Source: a virus
IMG/VR virus record: IMGVR_UViG_3300020438_003260
Coordinates: 1 to 25,070 of that record
Length of the DNA: 25,070 nt
Strand: one strand, 5' to 3'
The position numbers were made by a program, and so were the translations under genes. Positions 1-8,476 of this stretch are shown here, in pieces; the stretch's first letter is position 1, and each line of letters starts with the position of its first letter. The notes under the pieces were generated by a model, which was not told the DNA's origin, did not search any database, and saw only the letters and a list, made by a program, of their open reading frames with translations.

Positions 1-1475
1 CTATTGATTGAATTACGAAGTATACCTGTAGAACGGTTTTCGGTATCTGACCATGCAGAATCTACATTAGCAGAGTTCTGTTCAATCTCAGCATTCCAAT
101 CCCATGTCCACGGTGAACTTGCATACCAAGGCGAACCCTCAACTGCAGGTTGTCTTGATACACTACCGTAAGTACCTGTACCACCACCAGAACCACCTGA
201 CCAATATGCGATAGAACTTATTCTAACTTGGTCGTTTACATCATAGAAATGATTTAGGTTTACTAATGGTTTATGAAAGAAGTTTTCTCTTTCATTTATG
301 ATACCAGAATTGTACCTATCAGTAGTTCTTGCACCATACATATACCAATATTGTTGGCCTGTATAACTTGCGTCAACAGGTGCCCAATTTTGGTTGAAGA
401 ACCTACCAGCTTCGGTTTCAAACTTCTCACCTTCAGCAAATGCTGTTGGATCGTAGCCATTACCTTCATCATCAAACCCAATATCACCAGCTAACTTTTG
501 TGAGTAAGTAGCAATATTCTGTTTGTATAGGTTCTGTCCATGTCTCTGTGGAGCACCAATCGCATATAACTCAAATCTTTGGTCATCGGATACAGCGTAT
601 GAACCACCTAAGTAGTAAGCATAAGCATCTGTCCAAGTTCCATCAATAAGACCATCACCAGTTTTCTTAACCAAAGTTGTGCTAAGAGCTAGTTTGTCTC
701 CCATCATAAGACCTGTGTTATAATTGAGTGTTGTTTTCACAAATCCAGCTGCACCAATCTCTTGTTTCAACTTACCACCCTTTTCAAGAGCAGTAGGATC
801 TGTGATTATGTTCATCGTTCCACCAATAGAAGGTGTAGCTAAATTAACAGCTGACAGGCCTCTTTGCATCTGTATTGAGGAAGTAGCATCACCTACTCCG
901 TCCCAATTAGACCAATAAACCCATCCGTTCTCCATATCATTTTGGGGAACACCATTTATCATCACGGCTACATTTCGTTGGTTGAATCCACGAACATTGA
1001 TACGAGCATCACCCGCACCACCACCTTGACCAGTAGCATATACCGATGGTGTCATATTCAGAGACATTGGAATATCTTGTGAACCAAGACGAATTTCCAT
1101 CTCTTCCTTAGTCACCGTTGTATAAGCAACAGGTGTCTTTTCATCAGCACGAGAAGCCAAAACTTCCAACGCTGACATTGCGACTACATCAGTTTCTAAA
1201 TTGAAACTAACGCTAGACACAATATCCCCAACACTAACTGTTTTAGTTTGGGTTATGTATCCAATGTAAGAGGTAGTTATATCAAAAGTACCTGACCCAG
1301 TTTCAATGATGAACTTTCCAGTCTCATCTGTAACTCCGCCGAGTTTAGTACCCTCTACTACAACATTTGCTCCTACAAGTGGTTTCTCTCCTTCACCAAC
1401 AAATCCCGTTACGGCTTGTCCGAAAACAATACCACACATCATTATTGCTGAAAGAATTAGATTACGATTTCTCAT
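1..1475 (-). CDS. TonB-dependent outer-membrane receptor, N-terminal part (runs off window)
   Basis: Outer-membrane, energy-coupled uptake receptor; 491 codons are visible from the ATG and the frame is still open at base 1, where family members usually continue to 700-1000 residues. Seen in order: signal peptide (about 1-20, hydrophobic LILSAIMMCGIVFG), a carboxypeptidase-regulatory-like beta domain (about 22-95; GANVVVEGT, VTDETGKF), a TonB-box-like ALEVLAS at 102-108, and the plug domain (about 114-226) with INVRGFNQRNVAVMINGVP, WVYWSNWDG and SIGGTMNIIT. The barrel begins near 235. The start is fixed by AAGGAG 6 nt upstream. It lies 87 nt downstream of glutamine synthetase on the same strand. 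G+C is clearly higher than the neighbours (two sampled 60-base lines gave 29 and 26 G+C, against 18 in a glutamine synthetase line), suggesting recent transfer from a host or a phage/host junction. The substrate cannot be told. Family call is secure; phage ownership is inferred from continuity. Confidence 0.93.
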   Translation of the reverse strand, partial: MRNRNLILSAIMMCGIVFGQAVTGFVGEGEKPLVGANVVVEGTKLGGVTDETGKFIIETGSGTFDITTSYIGYITQTKTVSVGDIVSSVSFNLETDVVAMSALEVLASRADEKTPVAYTTVTKEEMEIRLGSQDIPMSLNMTPSVYATGQGGGAGDARINVRGFNQRNVAVMINGVPQNDMENGWVYWSNWDGVGDATSSIQMQRGLSAVNLATPSIGGTMNIITDPTALEKGGKLKQEIGAAGFVKTTLNYNTGLMMGDKLALSTTLVKKTGDGLIDGTWTDAYAYYLGGSYAVSDDQRFELYAIGAPQRHGQNLYKQNIATYSQKLAGDIGFDDEGNGYDPTAFAEGEKFETEAGRFFNQNWAPVDASYTGQQYWYMYGARTTDRYNSGIINERENFFHKPLVNLNHFYDVNDQVRISSIAYWSGGSGGGTGTYGSVSRQPAVEGSPWYASSPWTWDWNAEIEQNSANVDSAWSDTENRSTGILRNSIN

Positions 1476-1481
1476 AGTAAT

Positions 1482-1539
1482 CTCCTTGTATTTCATTCAT
1501 GAAATGACACATTTTTCTACAGGTGTGTCGTCTGCCTGT
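1482..1539 (-). promoter_or_regulatory. Receptor leader: possible H-type pseudoknot, hairpin, then ribosome binding site
   Basis: Read on the minus strand: stem 1 ACAGG (1539-1535), loop CAGAC, stem 2 GACACA (1529-1524), stem-1 partner CCTGT (1523-1519), A-rich loop AGAAAAA, stem-2 partner TGTGTC (1511-1506). All pairs are Watson-Crick and the two stems abut, giving canonical H-type pseudoknot geometry. It is followed at once by a 6-bp hairpin with a 4-nt loop (1505-1490) and the Shine-Dalgarno AAGGAG (1487-1482). The order places ribosome access next to a compact fold, as in small translational riboswitches. No known riboswitch consensus was recognised. The fold is seen; the regulatory role is inference. 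Confidence 0.4.
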
Positions 1540-1562
1540 CCGCTTTTTGTAAGTATGTAAAT

Positions 1563-2555
1563 TTATGAACATATTGTTTGAATCAACTTTTGTGATACTA
1601 TATAAGGATCACAATTAGAGGCTGGACGCCTATCTTCTAAATAACCTTTACCATCTCTATTAACTTGCCAAGGTATTCTAATGGAAGCTCCTCTATCACT
1701 TATTCCATATCTAAATTCTGTAATATCACAAGTTTCATGTTTTCCTGTAAGTCTTTGGTCATTATCTTGACCATAAACATCAATGTGTTCTTGATGATGT
1801 ACACCCAACTTACCACAAGCCAATATTATTTGGTCAATACCACCATCTTCTCTCATACCTGATGTAGAGAAATTTGTATGACAACCAGCACCATTCCAAT
1901 CACCTTGAATTGGTTTTGGATGTAGTGAAACTTTTAAATCATGATCTTCACAAATTCTTTCTAATAACCATCTAGCAACCCACAAATCATCACTCATGTG
2001 TATTGTACCACCAGTACCGATTTGGTATTCCCATTGGCCTAACATCACTTCTGCATTTGTTCCACAAATACTAATACCAGCTTTTATACAAGCATTTAAA
2101 TGTTCTCTTGAGATAAATTCACCAATGTTTCTACCACAATAATAATCTCCTTGTGGTGCAGGTTCTTCACCTTGTGGCCAACCCATTGGCCAATCATTTT
2201 CAAATAATGTATATTCTTGTTCAAACCCTACCCATTCAGAGCTAACATTTCTCTCTATTAGTGTTTCTTCAAGTAATCTTCTTGTATTAGATTTATGTGG
2301 TGTATCATCTACATTATAGACTTCACATAATACTATTGAACTATCTTCTTCCAATGGATTTGGATAAACTCTTACTGGTTTTAATTGGCAATCAGAACTA
2401 TCTCCATCCGCCTGTTCAGTAGAACTACCATCAAATCCCCATATTGGACTAAAGCTCCATTCAGGTACTTTTAATGGTTTTTTTACAACCATAGTTTTAT
2501 ATCTTATTTGTGTTGGTGTACAACCATCTAACCATAAATATTCTAATTTGTGCAT
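1563..2555 (-). CDS. glnII: Type II (eukaryotic-type) glutamine synthetase
   Basis: Cytoplasmic ATP-dependent ligase making glutamine from glutamate and ammonia. The 330 residues cover the whole fold, slightly short against the usual 340-375. Visible GSII signatures: EYLWLDG (5-11), WGFDGSST (39-46), GFEQEYTLF (110-118), NAEVMLGQWEYQIG (167-180), KPIQGDWNGAGCHTNFST (214-231), NDQRLTGKHET (265-275), GASIRIP (289-295) and EDRRPASNCDPY (307-318). No truncation or lost motif is apparent. The start has a Shine-Dalgarno (AGGAG) overlapping the nrdJ stop codon, and the genes are 8 nt apart, so they are surely co-transcribed. Base composition matches the phage genes. GSII is not a substrate of the adenylylation system that controls bacterial GSI (family knowledge), so a phage copy could escape host control. 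A role in supplying glutamine for nucleotide synthesis is inferred from adjacency to ribonucleotide reductase. Confidence 0.96.
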   Translation of the reverse strand: MHKLEYLWLDGCTPTQIRYKTMVVKKPLKVPEWSFSPIWGFDGSSTEQADGDSSDCQLKPVRVYPNPLEEDSSIVLCEVYNVDDTPHKSNTRRLLEETLIERNVSSEWVGFEQEYTLFENDWPMGWPQGEEPAPQGDYYCGRNIGEFISREHLNACIKAGISICGTNAEVMLGQWEYQIGTGGTIHMSDDLWVARWLLERICEDHDLKVSLHPKPIQGDWNGAGCHTNFSTSGMREDGGIDQIILACGKLGVHHQEHIDVYGQDNDQRLTGKHETCDITEFRYGISDRGASIRIPWQVNRDGKGYLEDRRPASNCDPYIVSQKLIQTICS

Positions 2556-2563
2556 ATTAACTC

Positions 2564-4579
2564 CTAATTTGCATAATCTTGGTCATCATTATCACCAGTT
2601 AATGGTGTTATTTCACAAGAATCATTATTACAAAATTTATCTATTTCGGCTTCTTCATTTTTAATCACACCAAAAGATAACTTACCTAACTTCTTTACTT
2701 CTTTATTGTAAGTATCTTCATCAATAGCTTCATAAGGCATTTGTTGATAAGCACCATAATCGTGTCTTGGCAATAAACTAATACCTTTTAAATGATATTG
2801 ATAATAATTTAAACAAGGTGCAATTTGGTCTGCTTCCTTTTCAGGATTAAATGTTACTGTACAACTTACTTGGTTATCCGCCCAATGTCTTTGTAAGAAA
2901 GCGGCTAAACTGAATTGTTCCCAAATTGATAGTTCAGCCGCAGTTCTTATACCCTCTCCAACATCAACAGGGACTTCCACAACCATTGTTGTATCTTCTG
3001 AACCAAAAGCTGGTTCAGTTTTGTAACCTGCTTTATGTAACGGCTCCAGTAATTCGGAGTGTTTTGATAACCTTACTCTTCTAATATAAAACCGAGACTC
3101 TGGATAATGTAATCCAGGAGTCGCTCCTGCAAGTAACGAAACCGTGCCTGATGGCTTTACACTTGTAGTCTTAATTGACTTTGGTACTGCAAACCAATCA
3201 CTATATTGTTTATCCCATTCTTGTATTGTATCATATCCATTATTTAACCATTCCTTAAATTCATCTAAACCTCTATTGGTAACAAATTGAGCAACACCAC
3301 TTACACTACATCCAATTCTTCTATTTCTTAACATAACTCTATTTGTATCAGCCCAATGTGTTCTACCCAATGTAACTGTTTTTGCATATAGATATGCATA
3401 TTTTAGTGTCCTTGCATAATCCTCAAATGATTCATGGTTATTTGGAAATGTTTCTACCAAACAACATAGTTCATAACTCTCTAATGATTGTTCTAAACAA
3501 GGATTACCACCCATAACTCTATGGTCTTTATTATCTCCACCATTTTTCATCCTTGAATACTTTCTCATATTTTCTAACCAGGCAAAACCAGGCTCACCAT
3601 TATCCACAATTCGTTCGGCAGCGGCAGTATAATCCATACCCAATTCAGCGAATATACTATTATTACTTGTCCATCCATAAGTCTCTCTATGTTTGTTTAC
3701 TTTATAGTTTTTTAAGTCTAAGTACTCTTCCGAATTTGGATCACCGAATACAATCTCTGCTGTTCTTCTAACATTACCAGCCACAACACATTTACCAATC
3801 ATATTCATTATATCTACAATGGTTGTAATTGTGATTGGTTTTCCTGTATTCTTTTCCAATACCTTTCTTATTTCTTCATGTACTTCTTCTAATGGTTCAT
3901 AACCACTTGCAACACCACCAAATCCCGCGATTGGTTCACCAGCACCTCGTATCTTTGAATAGTCAAACTCAATTTTAGCTTGACCATGAAAATAACTTTC
4001 CAATAACATTCCCAATGATTCTACCCAACCTTCTCTTGTATCAGGTATCTCAAAAGTCTGTACATCTCTATCCTTATCCACACCTTTAACTACTATTTCA
4101 CCAGCACCTTTTGTATCAAAACCAACACCAACACCCAACATACTAGCATCCATTAAAAAACAAAATGGTTTAGCATAATCATCTTTGAGTGTTTTAGTTG
4201 ATACAAATGCACAATTATTGAGTGCAGCATATAAACCTTTTTCTTCTGTGATGGCTGTACCCATAGCCCATAACCCACGACCTGGTGGTAAGAACTTCAT
4301 TGTAAAAATTCTCTCATACATATCTTGTGCTGATGCTTGAGCTTGCCAAGGATTCCAACCCAACTGATGTGAGTCAATCCAATTCTTTTGCATGGTGTAA
4401 GTGCCTTCAACAACTCGTTGAACTGTCTCCCACCATCTTTCGTTTTTTCCATTCTCTTTAATTCTTGAATAGGTTCTCATATAAACCAATTCGCCAAGAC
4501 CATTAAAACCAAATGGTGCCTTCCTTCTTTTATATTTGTTTATAAAATTTTCCGACAACTTAAATTTTTCTTGCAACAT
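2564..4579 (-). CDS. nrdJ: Adenosylcobalamin-dependent class II ribonucleotide reductase (monomeric RTPR type)
   Basis: Reduces ribonucleotides (triphosphates in the RTPR family) to deoxyribonucleotides using a coenzyme-B12 radical. The 671 residues contain the key cysteines at family spacing: NNC at 121-123 (first redox Cys), NPCLE at 359-363 (thiyl-radical Cys361 and Glu363), Cys372 exactly 11 residues later (second redox Cys) and a C-terminal CX4C (650 and 655) that re-reduces the active site. KPSGTVSLL and TPGLHYPES near residue 500 form the substrate-phosphate region. The enzyme is therefore likely active. The ATG has AAGGA 7 nt upstream and follows a 105-nt gap with promoter-like and palindromic sequence. 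It leads the nrdJ-glutamine synthetase pair. B12 dependence means supply rests on the host or on uptake; no cobalamin biosynthesis gene is in view. Slightly shorter than the roughly 740-residue Lactobacillus enzyme. Confidence 0.97.
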   Translation of the reverse strand: MLQEKFKLSENFINKYKRRKAPFGFNGLGELVYMRTYSRIKENGKNERWWETVQRVVEGTYTMQKNWIDSHQLGWNPWQAQASAQDMYERIFTMKFLPPGRGLWAMGTAITEEKGLYAALNNCAFVSTKTLKDDYAKPFCFLMDASMLGVGVGFDTKGAGEIVVKGVDKDRDVQTFEIPDTREGWVESLGMLLESYFHGQAKIEFDYSKIRGAGEPIAGFGGVASGYEPLEEVHEEIRKVLEKNTGKPITITTIVDIMNMIGKCVVAGNVRRTAEIVFGDPNSEEYLDLKNYKVNKHRETYGWTSNNSIFAELGMDYTAAAERIVDNGEPGFAWLENMRKYSRMKNGGDNKDHRVMGGNPCLEQSLESYELCCLVETFPNNHESFEDYARTLKYAYLYAKTVTLGRTHWADTNRVMLRNRRIGCSVSGVAQFVTNRGLDEFKEWLNNGYDTIQEWDKQYSDWFAVPKSIKTTSVKPSGTVSLLAGATPGLHYPESRFYIRRVRLSKHSELLEPLHKAGYKTEPAFGSEDTTMVVEVPVDVGEGIRTAAELSIWEQFSLAAFLQRHWADNQVSCTVTFNPEKEADQIAPCLNYYQYHLKGISLLPRHDYGAYQQMPYEAIDEDTYNKEVKKLGKLSFGVIKNEEAEIDKFCNNDSCEITPLTGDNDDQDYAN

Positions 4580-4609
4580 ATTCTTTCCTTAATTTTGTTT
4601 CCATAAATA

Positions 4610-4639
4610 ACTATAATATATATGTGTTTAGAAACACAA
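4610..4639 (-). promoter_or_regulatory. Candidate nrdJ promoter with palindrome in the spacer
   Basis: In the 105-nt gap before nrdJ the minus strand reads TTGTGT (4639-4634), an 18-nt spacer, then TATAGT (4615-4610), about 30 nt before the ATG. The spacer and -35 contain a dyad TGTGTTT-2 nt-AAACACA (4623-4638) flanked by alternating AT, a layout typical of a repressor site. The -10 area resembles the gp32 upstream region: ATAT(A/G)TATTATAGT occurs in both. No GC-rich stem with a U run is present, so I do not call a terminator for the helicase here. Sequence seen; function inferred. Confidence 0.35.
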
Positions 4640-4684
4640 TATATATATTTTATTCAAGTTTTATGAAAGATTTTCTTTGAAGTT

Positions 4685-6052
4685 CTATTCAAACCCACCA
4701 CCATCAAAATCTTTCTTTTTCTGTGCCAATGTTTTTCTAATATATTCATCAGCATTATTCATTTTCCCTTGTGCGTCTTGTCCCCCTTGTGTATTTGTAT
4801 CATATATTTCTATGGTTCCTGTATTAGTATTAATGGTAGCAGGGAATGTGATACCATCAGGACCAAACCTATTTTTAATTACATGAAACCTACCTGTGTT
4901 TGCAATCTTATCTTCTACTTTTCTACTCATACTCATTACAAAGTCTGCCGTCATAACCTTTGAATAATCTTCACTAACTTTTTCAGCACCGATTACATCT
5001 TCTTCTAATGCTGACCTATTTGCCTGTGAGGCTGTCCATATTGGAATATCAAACTCACCTGCCATACCTCTTAATTCTTCATACACATGACCAATTTGAT
5101 GTCTCTTTTCTGTAAACTTAGATGTTGATTTCATAATGTCTGCATAATCTACCAATACCATATCAGGTTTTATACCTTGCATTTCACATTGTTGTAAGTG
5201 ACCTATCAATGTAGTTACACTAGCGGTTCTTGTTGGGTAGTATTTGATAATCAAATTACCTTTCAACTTACCAATAGCCTTCATTACATCTTCTTTATAA
5301 TATTGTAAATTACCTGTTGGTTGACCACTAATAATTGTATCGTATCTCAACCCAACATATTGTGCATTTAATTCTAATGTGTAGTATATTACGGTTTTAC
5401 CTTGTTTGATTGCTTCTGTACCCAAGGCCTGTAATGTCCAACTTTTACCAATACCTGCAGGAGCTACAATAACACCTAACTCACCACCAGCCAAACCACC
5501 ATCCATCAATTCATTCACACTATCCCATTTTGTAGGTTGTGTTACTCTCGTGGTACTGGATAATCGTTCTTCTAATCCTGTAATATATTCGTGTCCTATA
5601 TTTCGTTCCACACCAGCATTCATAGCACTATCAATCATAGATTTTATCTCATCATAATTTTGCTGTTCCAATAAATCAACTGCTTGCATGATAGCATTTT
5701 TCATCACTTGATTTTTACAAAACTCTAATGATTTCTCTTTAACAAATTCTAAATCTGTAGCTTCTCTATGTGTCCAAACTTGTCTCAATGAATCAATCAC
5801 ACTAGTTTTCAATACATCAGCCTGAACATCATCAATCATTACTTTCAAGGCCTCAATAGTTGGTGGTGATTTATACTTTAAAAAATAATCCTTTATTGAT
5901 TTGACCAAAAACTTATTCGCATCAGAATCAAAGTAACTAACATCTAATATATCAATAATGGTTGTAGTGTATTTTACATCCATCATCAAACTTACTATCA
6001 ATTTACTTTGAAATGATGTTCCATATTGTATTAAGGATTCACTCATAACCAT
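4685..6052 (-). CDS. Replicative DNA helicase, DnaB/T4 gp41-like
   Basis: Hexameric 5'-3' helicase expected to unwind DNA at the phage fork together with a primase not present in this window. The 455 residues (T4 gp41 has 475) show an N-terminal helical domain (about 1-150), then a RecA-like motor domain with Walker A APAGIGKSW (197-205), Walker B MVLVDYADI (298-306) and a SQANRSA segment near 345, the usual motif-3 area of DnaB-type helicases. Two starts are possible: ATG at 6052, or ATG at 6046, whose ATGA overlaps the stop of the methyltransferase; a weak GGGA lies upstream and suits the second by spacing. It is the last gene of the replication run and is followed by the nrdJ leader. Family call is firm; gp41 orthology is inferred from the T4-like neighbours. 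Confidence 0.9.
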   Translation of the reverse strand: MVMSESLIQYGTSFQSKLIVSLMMDVKYTTTIIDILDVSYFDSDANKFLVKSIKDYFLKYKSPPTIEALKVMIDDVQADVLKTSVIDSLRQVWTHREATDLEFVKEKSLEFCKNQVMKNAIMQAVDLLEQQNYDEIKSMIDSAMNAGVERNIGHEYITGLEERLSSTTRVTQPTKWDSVNELMDGGLAGGELGVIVAPAGIGKSWTLQALGTEAIKQGKTVIYYTLELNAQYVGLRYDTIISGQPTGNLQYYKEDVMKAIGKLKGNLIIKYYPTRTASVTTLIGHLQQCEMQGIKPDMVLVDYADIMKSTSKFTEKRHQIGHVYEELRGMAGEFDIPIWTASQANRSALEEDVIGAEKVSEDYSKVMTADFVMSMSRKVEDKIANTGRFHVIKNRFGPDGITFPATINTNTGTIEIYDTNTQGGQDAQGKMNNADEYIRKTLAQKKKDFDGGGFE

Positions 6053-7446
6053 TTATCCCATTGTTTCATAGGTTGTTCTACTTTATTAACTCTAGCCTCT
6101 GCAATTTCAAAATACTCATCTTCTCTTTCTATTCCAATATAAATTCTATCTAAGGTAACACAAGCCATCGGGGTTGTTCCACTTCCCATAAATGGATCCA
6201 ATACTACATCACCCTTTCTACTACCTAATGTAACTAAGTAACTCATTAAAGTCAAGGGTTTTACTGTTGGATGTATGTTCTTACCTGGTTGTAATCCTTT
6301 TTCTGTAAATGAACCTTTACCAGTATCAGTTCTTGTATCTTTTTGTTTAACTTCAAAATTATCTAAACCATCATTCTTTTCTTTTTTACCAGCCTTAGCA
6401 ACTCTCAAAAATGGAAATGTAATTTGAACTTCTTTTGGTAATTTATTCAATCTACTATTCCACCAAGCATCTAAACTATAATATCTACTGAAACCACCCT
6501 CATCATCATAAGTATTTTCATCACTATAAATTGCCTTTTTCGGTGTGTATAACATTTGGTCAGGATTATCTTTATTATTCTTTGGGCTTCTCTTTACACT
6601 TTTTGTAGTAGTTCCATCATTCAATACATCATCACTTACCAATAGGTTGGCGGCAAATCTACCGAGTGGTGATGATTTTAATCTTTCACTTCCCCATCCA
6701 CTATTATATATATTTTCTCCAGCTTTACTTGTATCCCAACTTCCATTTCCACTCAATCTTTTATCTTCCATACTTAAATCTTGAAATGGTATTCTACAAT
6801 CATCTAACCAAGTTATACCTTTTTGATTATCAAGTGCTTGGTCTAAATATCCTTTTTGATTCATTGGTTTCATAGCCACAATCACAACCTCTATGGCTGG
6901 TTTTGGTTGGTATCCACCATAACTTCCATTTAATTGTTTTGCCTCATCAGATGCTGGTTCTCGTATTTCAATATCATTTGTAGCATTTGTAAGATTTTTT
7001 CTATAACCTTGTTCAACTCTTGATTTACTAATAGACTTTTGATAACCAGCAGATTTTTTTCCAACAACCTTACCTTTTAATCCTTTTCTCTTATCAACCA
7101 TTTTACCAATATTACTGGCCTTTGGGAAACCTGTGGCGTATGTCCAATAGATTGGTGTATATCCAATCTCAAATCCAACATCTTCTAACATCTTTATCAT
7201 TCTATATTGTACATCACTTCTTGGTGCACTCATTACGAATGCAAATGCACCAGGTTTTAATACTCGTAATGATTCTGCAAATATTTCTTTGGGTGGCAAC
7301 ATCTTATCCCAAGACTTGCCCATAAATCCATAACCATAAGGTGGATCAGTACACAATAAATCTACTGAATTATCATCGAGTTTTTTCAACTCATCAATAC
7401 TATCCCCTTTGATTAATTTATTTTTTAAAGACGAATATTGGCTCAT
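6043..7446 (-). CDS. Beta-class DNA N4-cytosine/N6-adenine methyltransferase
   Basis: Site-specific DNA amino-methyltransferase. With the ATG at 7446 it has 467 residues. The catalytic motif TDPPYGYGF lies near the N-terminus (33-41) and the S-adenosylmethionine motif DPFMGSGTT near the C-terminus (417-425); this order defines the beta class. The long middle segment is the probable target-recognition region. A longer frame starts at 7470, but the 7446 ATG has AGGA at suitable spacing and reduces overlap with the upstream gene to 29 nt, so I prefer it. No restriction endonuclease is nearby, so it is an orphan enzyme; protecting phage DNA from host restriction is the usual inference. The target sequence cannot be predicted. 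Confidence 0.9.
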   Translation of the reverse strand: MSQYSSLKNKLIKGDSIDELKKLDDNSVDLLCTDPPYGYGFMGKSWDKMLPPKEIFAESLRVLKPGAFAFVMSAPRSDVQYRMIKMLEDVGFEIGYTPIYWTYATGFPKASNIGKMVDKRKGLKGKVVGKKSAGYQKSISKSRVEQGYRKNLTNATNDIEIREPASDEAKQLNGSYGGYQPKPAIEVVIVAMKPMNQKGYLDQALDNQKGITWLDDCRIPFQDLSMEDKRLSGNGSWDTSKAGENIYNSGWGSERLKSSPLGRFAANLLVSDDVLNDGTTTKSVKRSPKNNKDNPDQMLYTPKKAIYSDENTYDDEGGFSRYYSLDAWWNSRLNKLPKEVQITFPFLRVAKAGKKEKNDGLDNFEVKQKDTRTDTGKGSFTEKGLQPGKNIHPTVKPLTLMSYLVTLGSRKGDVVLDPFMGSGTTPMACVTLDRIYIGIEREDEYFEIAEARVNKVEQPMKQWDKWL

Positions 7447-8476
7447 ATTTGTATCCTGCTCCCATAACACTTGATAAGGTTAGTTGTAATGTTTCTTCTT
7501 GTTTAAACCCTAAATCATTTGAAATCTTTACGGTTTCTTCTTCTATGAATTTATATTTTGGTGTGTTTGCGATATTAATTAACATATAACCATTTTCTTT
7601 TAATCCACTATAACAATTTTCAATCGTTTTTCTTAAAAATCCATTTACCCATTTTGTTTGAGTTGGGTACTTCATAAAACTCTGTGTATCTTCGTGTGCA
7701 TATTTTTCGGTGTCGAAATACGGTGGGGAAGTAAAACATAAATCGAGTGATTCTTTTTTTGGTTTGAATACTTCACTTCCTTTACAATATATATCAACTT
7801 GTTTTCCCAAATAAGCAAAATCTTTTTTCATTTTTAACAAACCATCAAATGTCTTAGTGGATGGTTCAGTACCAATATAATGCTTGGTATTTTTAGCGGA
7901 TAAAAAACCTAACAATCGGCCACCCCATCCACAAGACATATCCCATATTGTTCCATCTCCACCAAAGTTTTCATATACTACTTTAGCTGCAGTTGGTCTA
8001 AAATTACTTACACCCTGTGAACCTTGATATAATTTTAAACATTGTCTAAATCTATTTTCTGTAAATACATTATGACCATATTTAATCTGCCATATCCAAG
8101 TCTTTCTAATAATACCTCGTAACATATCATCATCATTAAAATAACCAATAGGTGGCATTTTAGAACTACCACATTGTACATCTACCCAATGAGGAAAATA
8201 AGTCCACGCTAATCGTAAGGCATGCATGGTTTGAATTATTTTCTTGTTCATAAAAATACCCTCAACATCAAACCTCTGTAATTTTCTCATGTGGTCGTGT
8301 TTCTCATCTTCTCGTATTTTTACATAGGGAAATCCATGCTGGCGATAATATTTGAAAATAATATCAATACCATACTCTATATCAATATCATTTATATTGT
8401 GTGTGACTTCGTGATAAGCTGCTTCCAACTCATCTACATTTGTAAATTTTGTTAGTAAATCATAATCAATAATCAT
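7418..8476 (-). CDS. Second DNA methyltransferase-like protein (SPPY motif)
   Basis: 352 residues. The N-terminal half (about 1-160) is not recognised. Then comes an S-adenosylmethionine-binding motif IWDMSCGWGGRLLG (177-190), an acidic turn GTEPS (202-206), and a catalytic TSPPYFD (249-255). Cofactor motif before catalytic motif is the reverse of the neighbouring beta-class enzyme, so the two are not duplicates. The SPPY form is typical of amino-methyltransferases acting on DNA. The start ATG shares an ATGA overlap with the end of the small basic gene upstream, and its 3' end overlaps the next methyltransferase by 29 nt, so the group is translationally linked. Target base and site are unknown; an RNA or protein substrate cannot be excluded. 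Confidence 0.8.
   Translation of the reverse strand: MIIDYDLLTKFTNVDELEAAYHEVTHNINDIDIEYGIDIIFKYYRQHGFPYVKIREDEKHDHMRKLQRFDVEGIFMNKKIIQTMHALRLAWTYFPHWVDVQCGSSKMPPIGYFNDDDMLRGIIRKTWIWQIKYGHNVFTENRFRQCLKLYQGSQGVSNFRPTAAKVVYENFGGDGTIWDMSCGWGGRLLGFLSAKNTKHYIGTEPSTKTFDGLLKMKKDFAYLGKQVDIYCKGSEVFKPKKESLDLCFTSPPYFDTEKYAHEDTQSFMKYPTQTKWVNGFLRKTIENCYSGLKENGYMLINIANTPKYKFIEEETVKISNDLGFKQEETLQLTLSSVMGAGYKYEPIFVFKK

Noticed and set aside
4676-4693. Inverted repeat TTTGAA-6 nt-TTCAAA over the helicase stop codon as a terminator
   Set aside because: AT-rich, weak, overlaps the coding end and has no U run on the minus strand.
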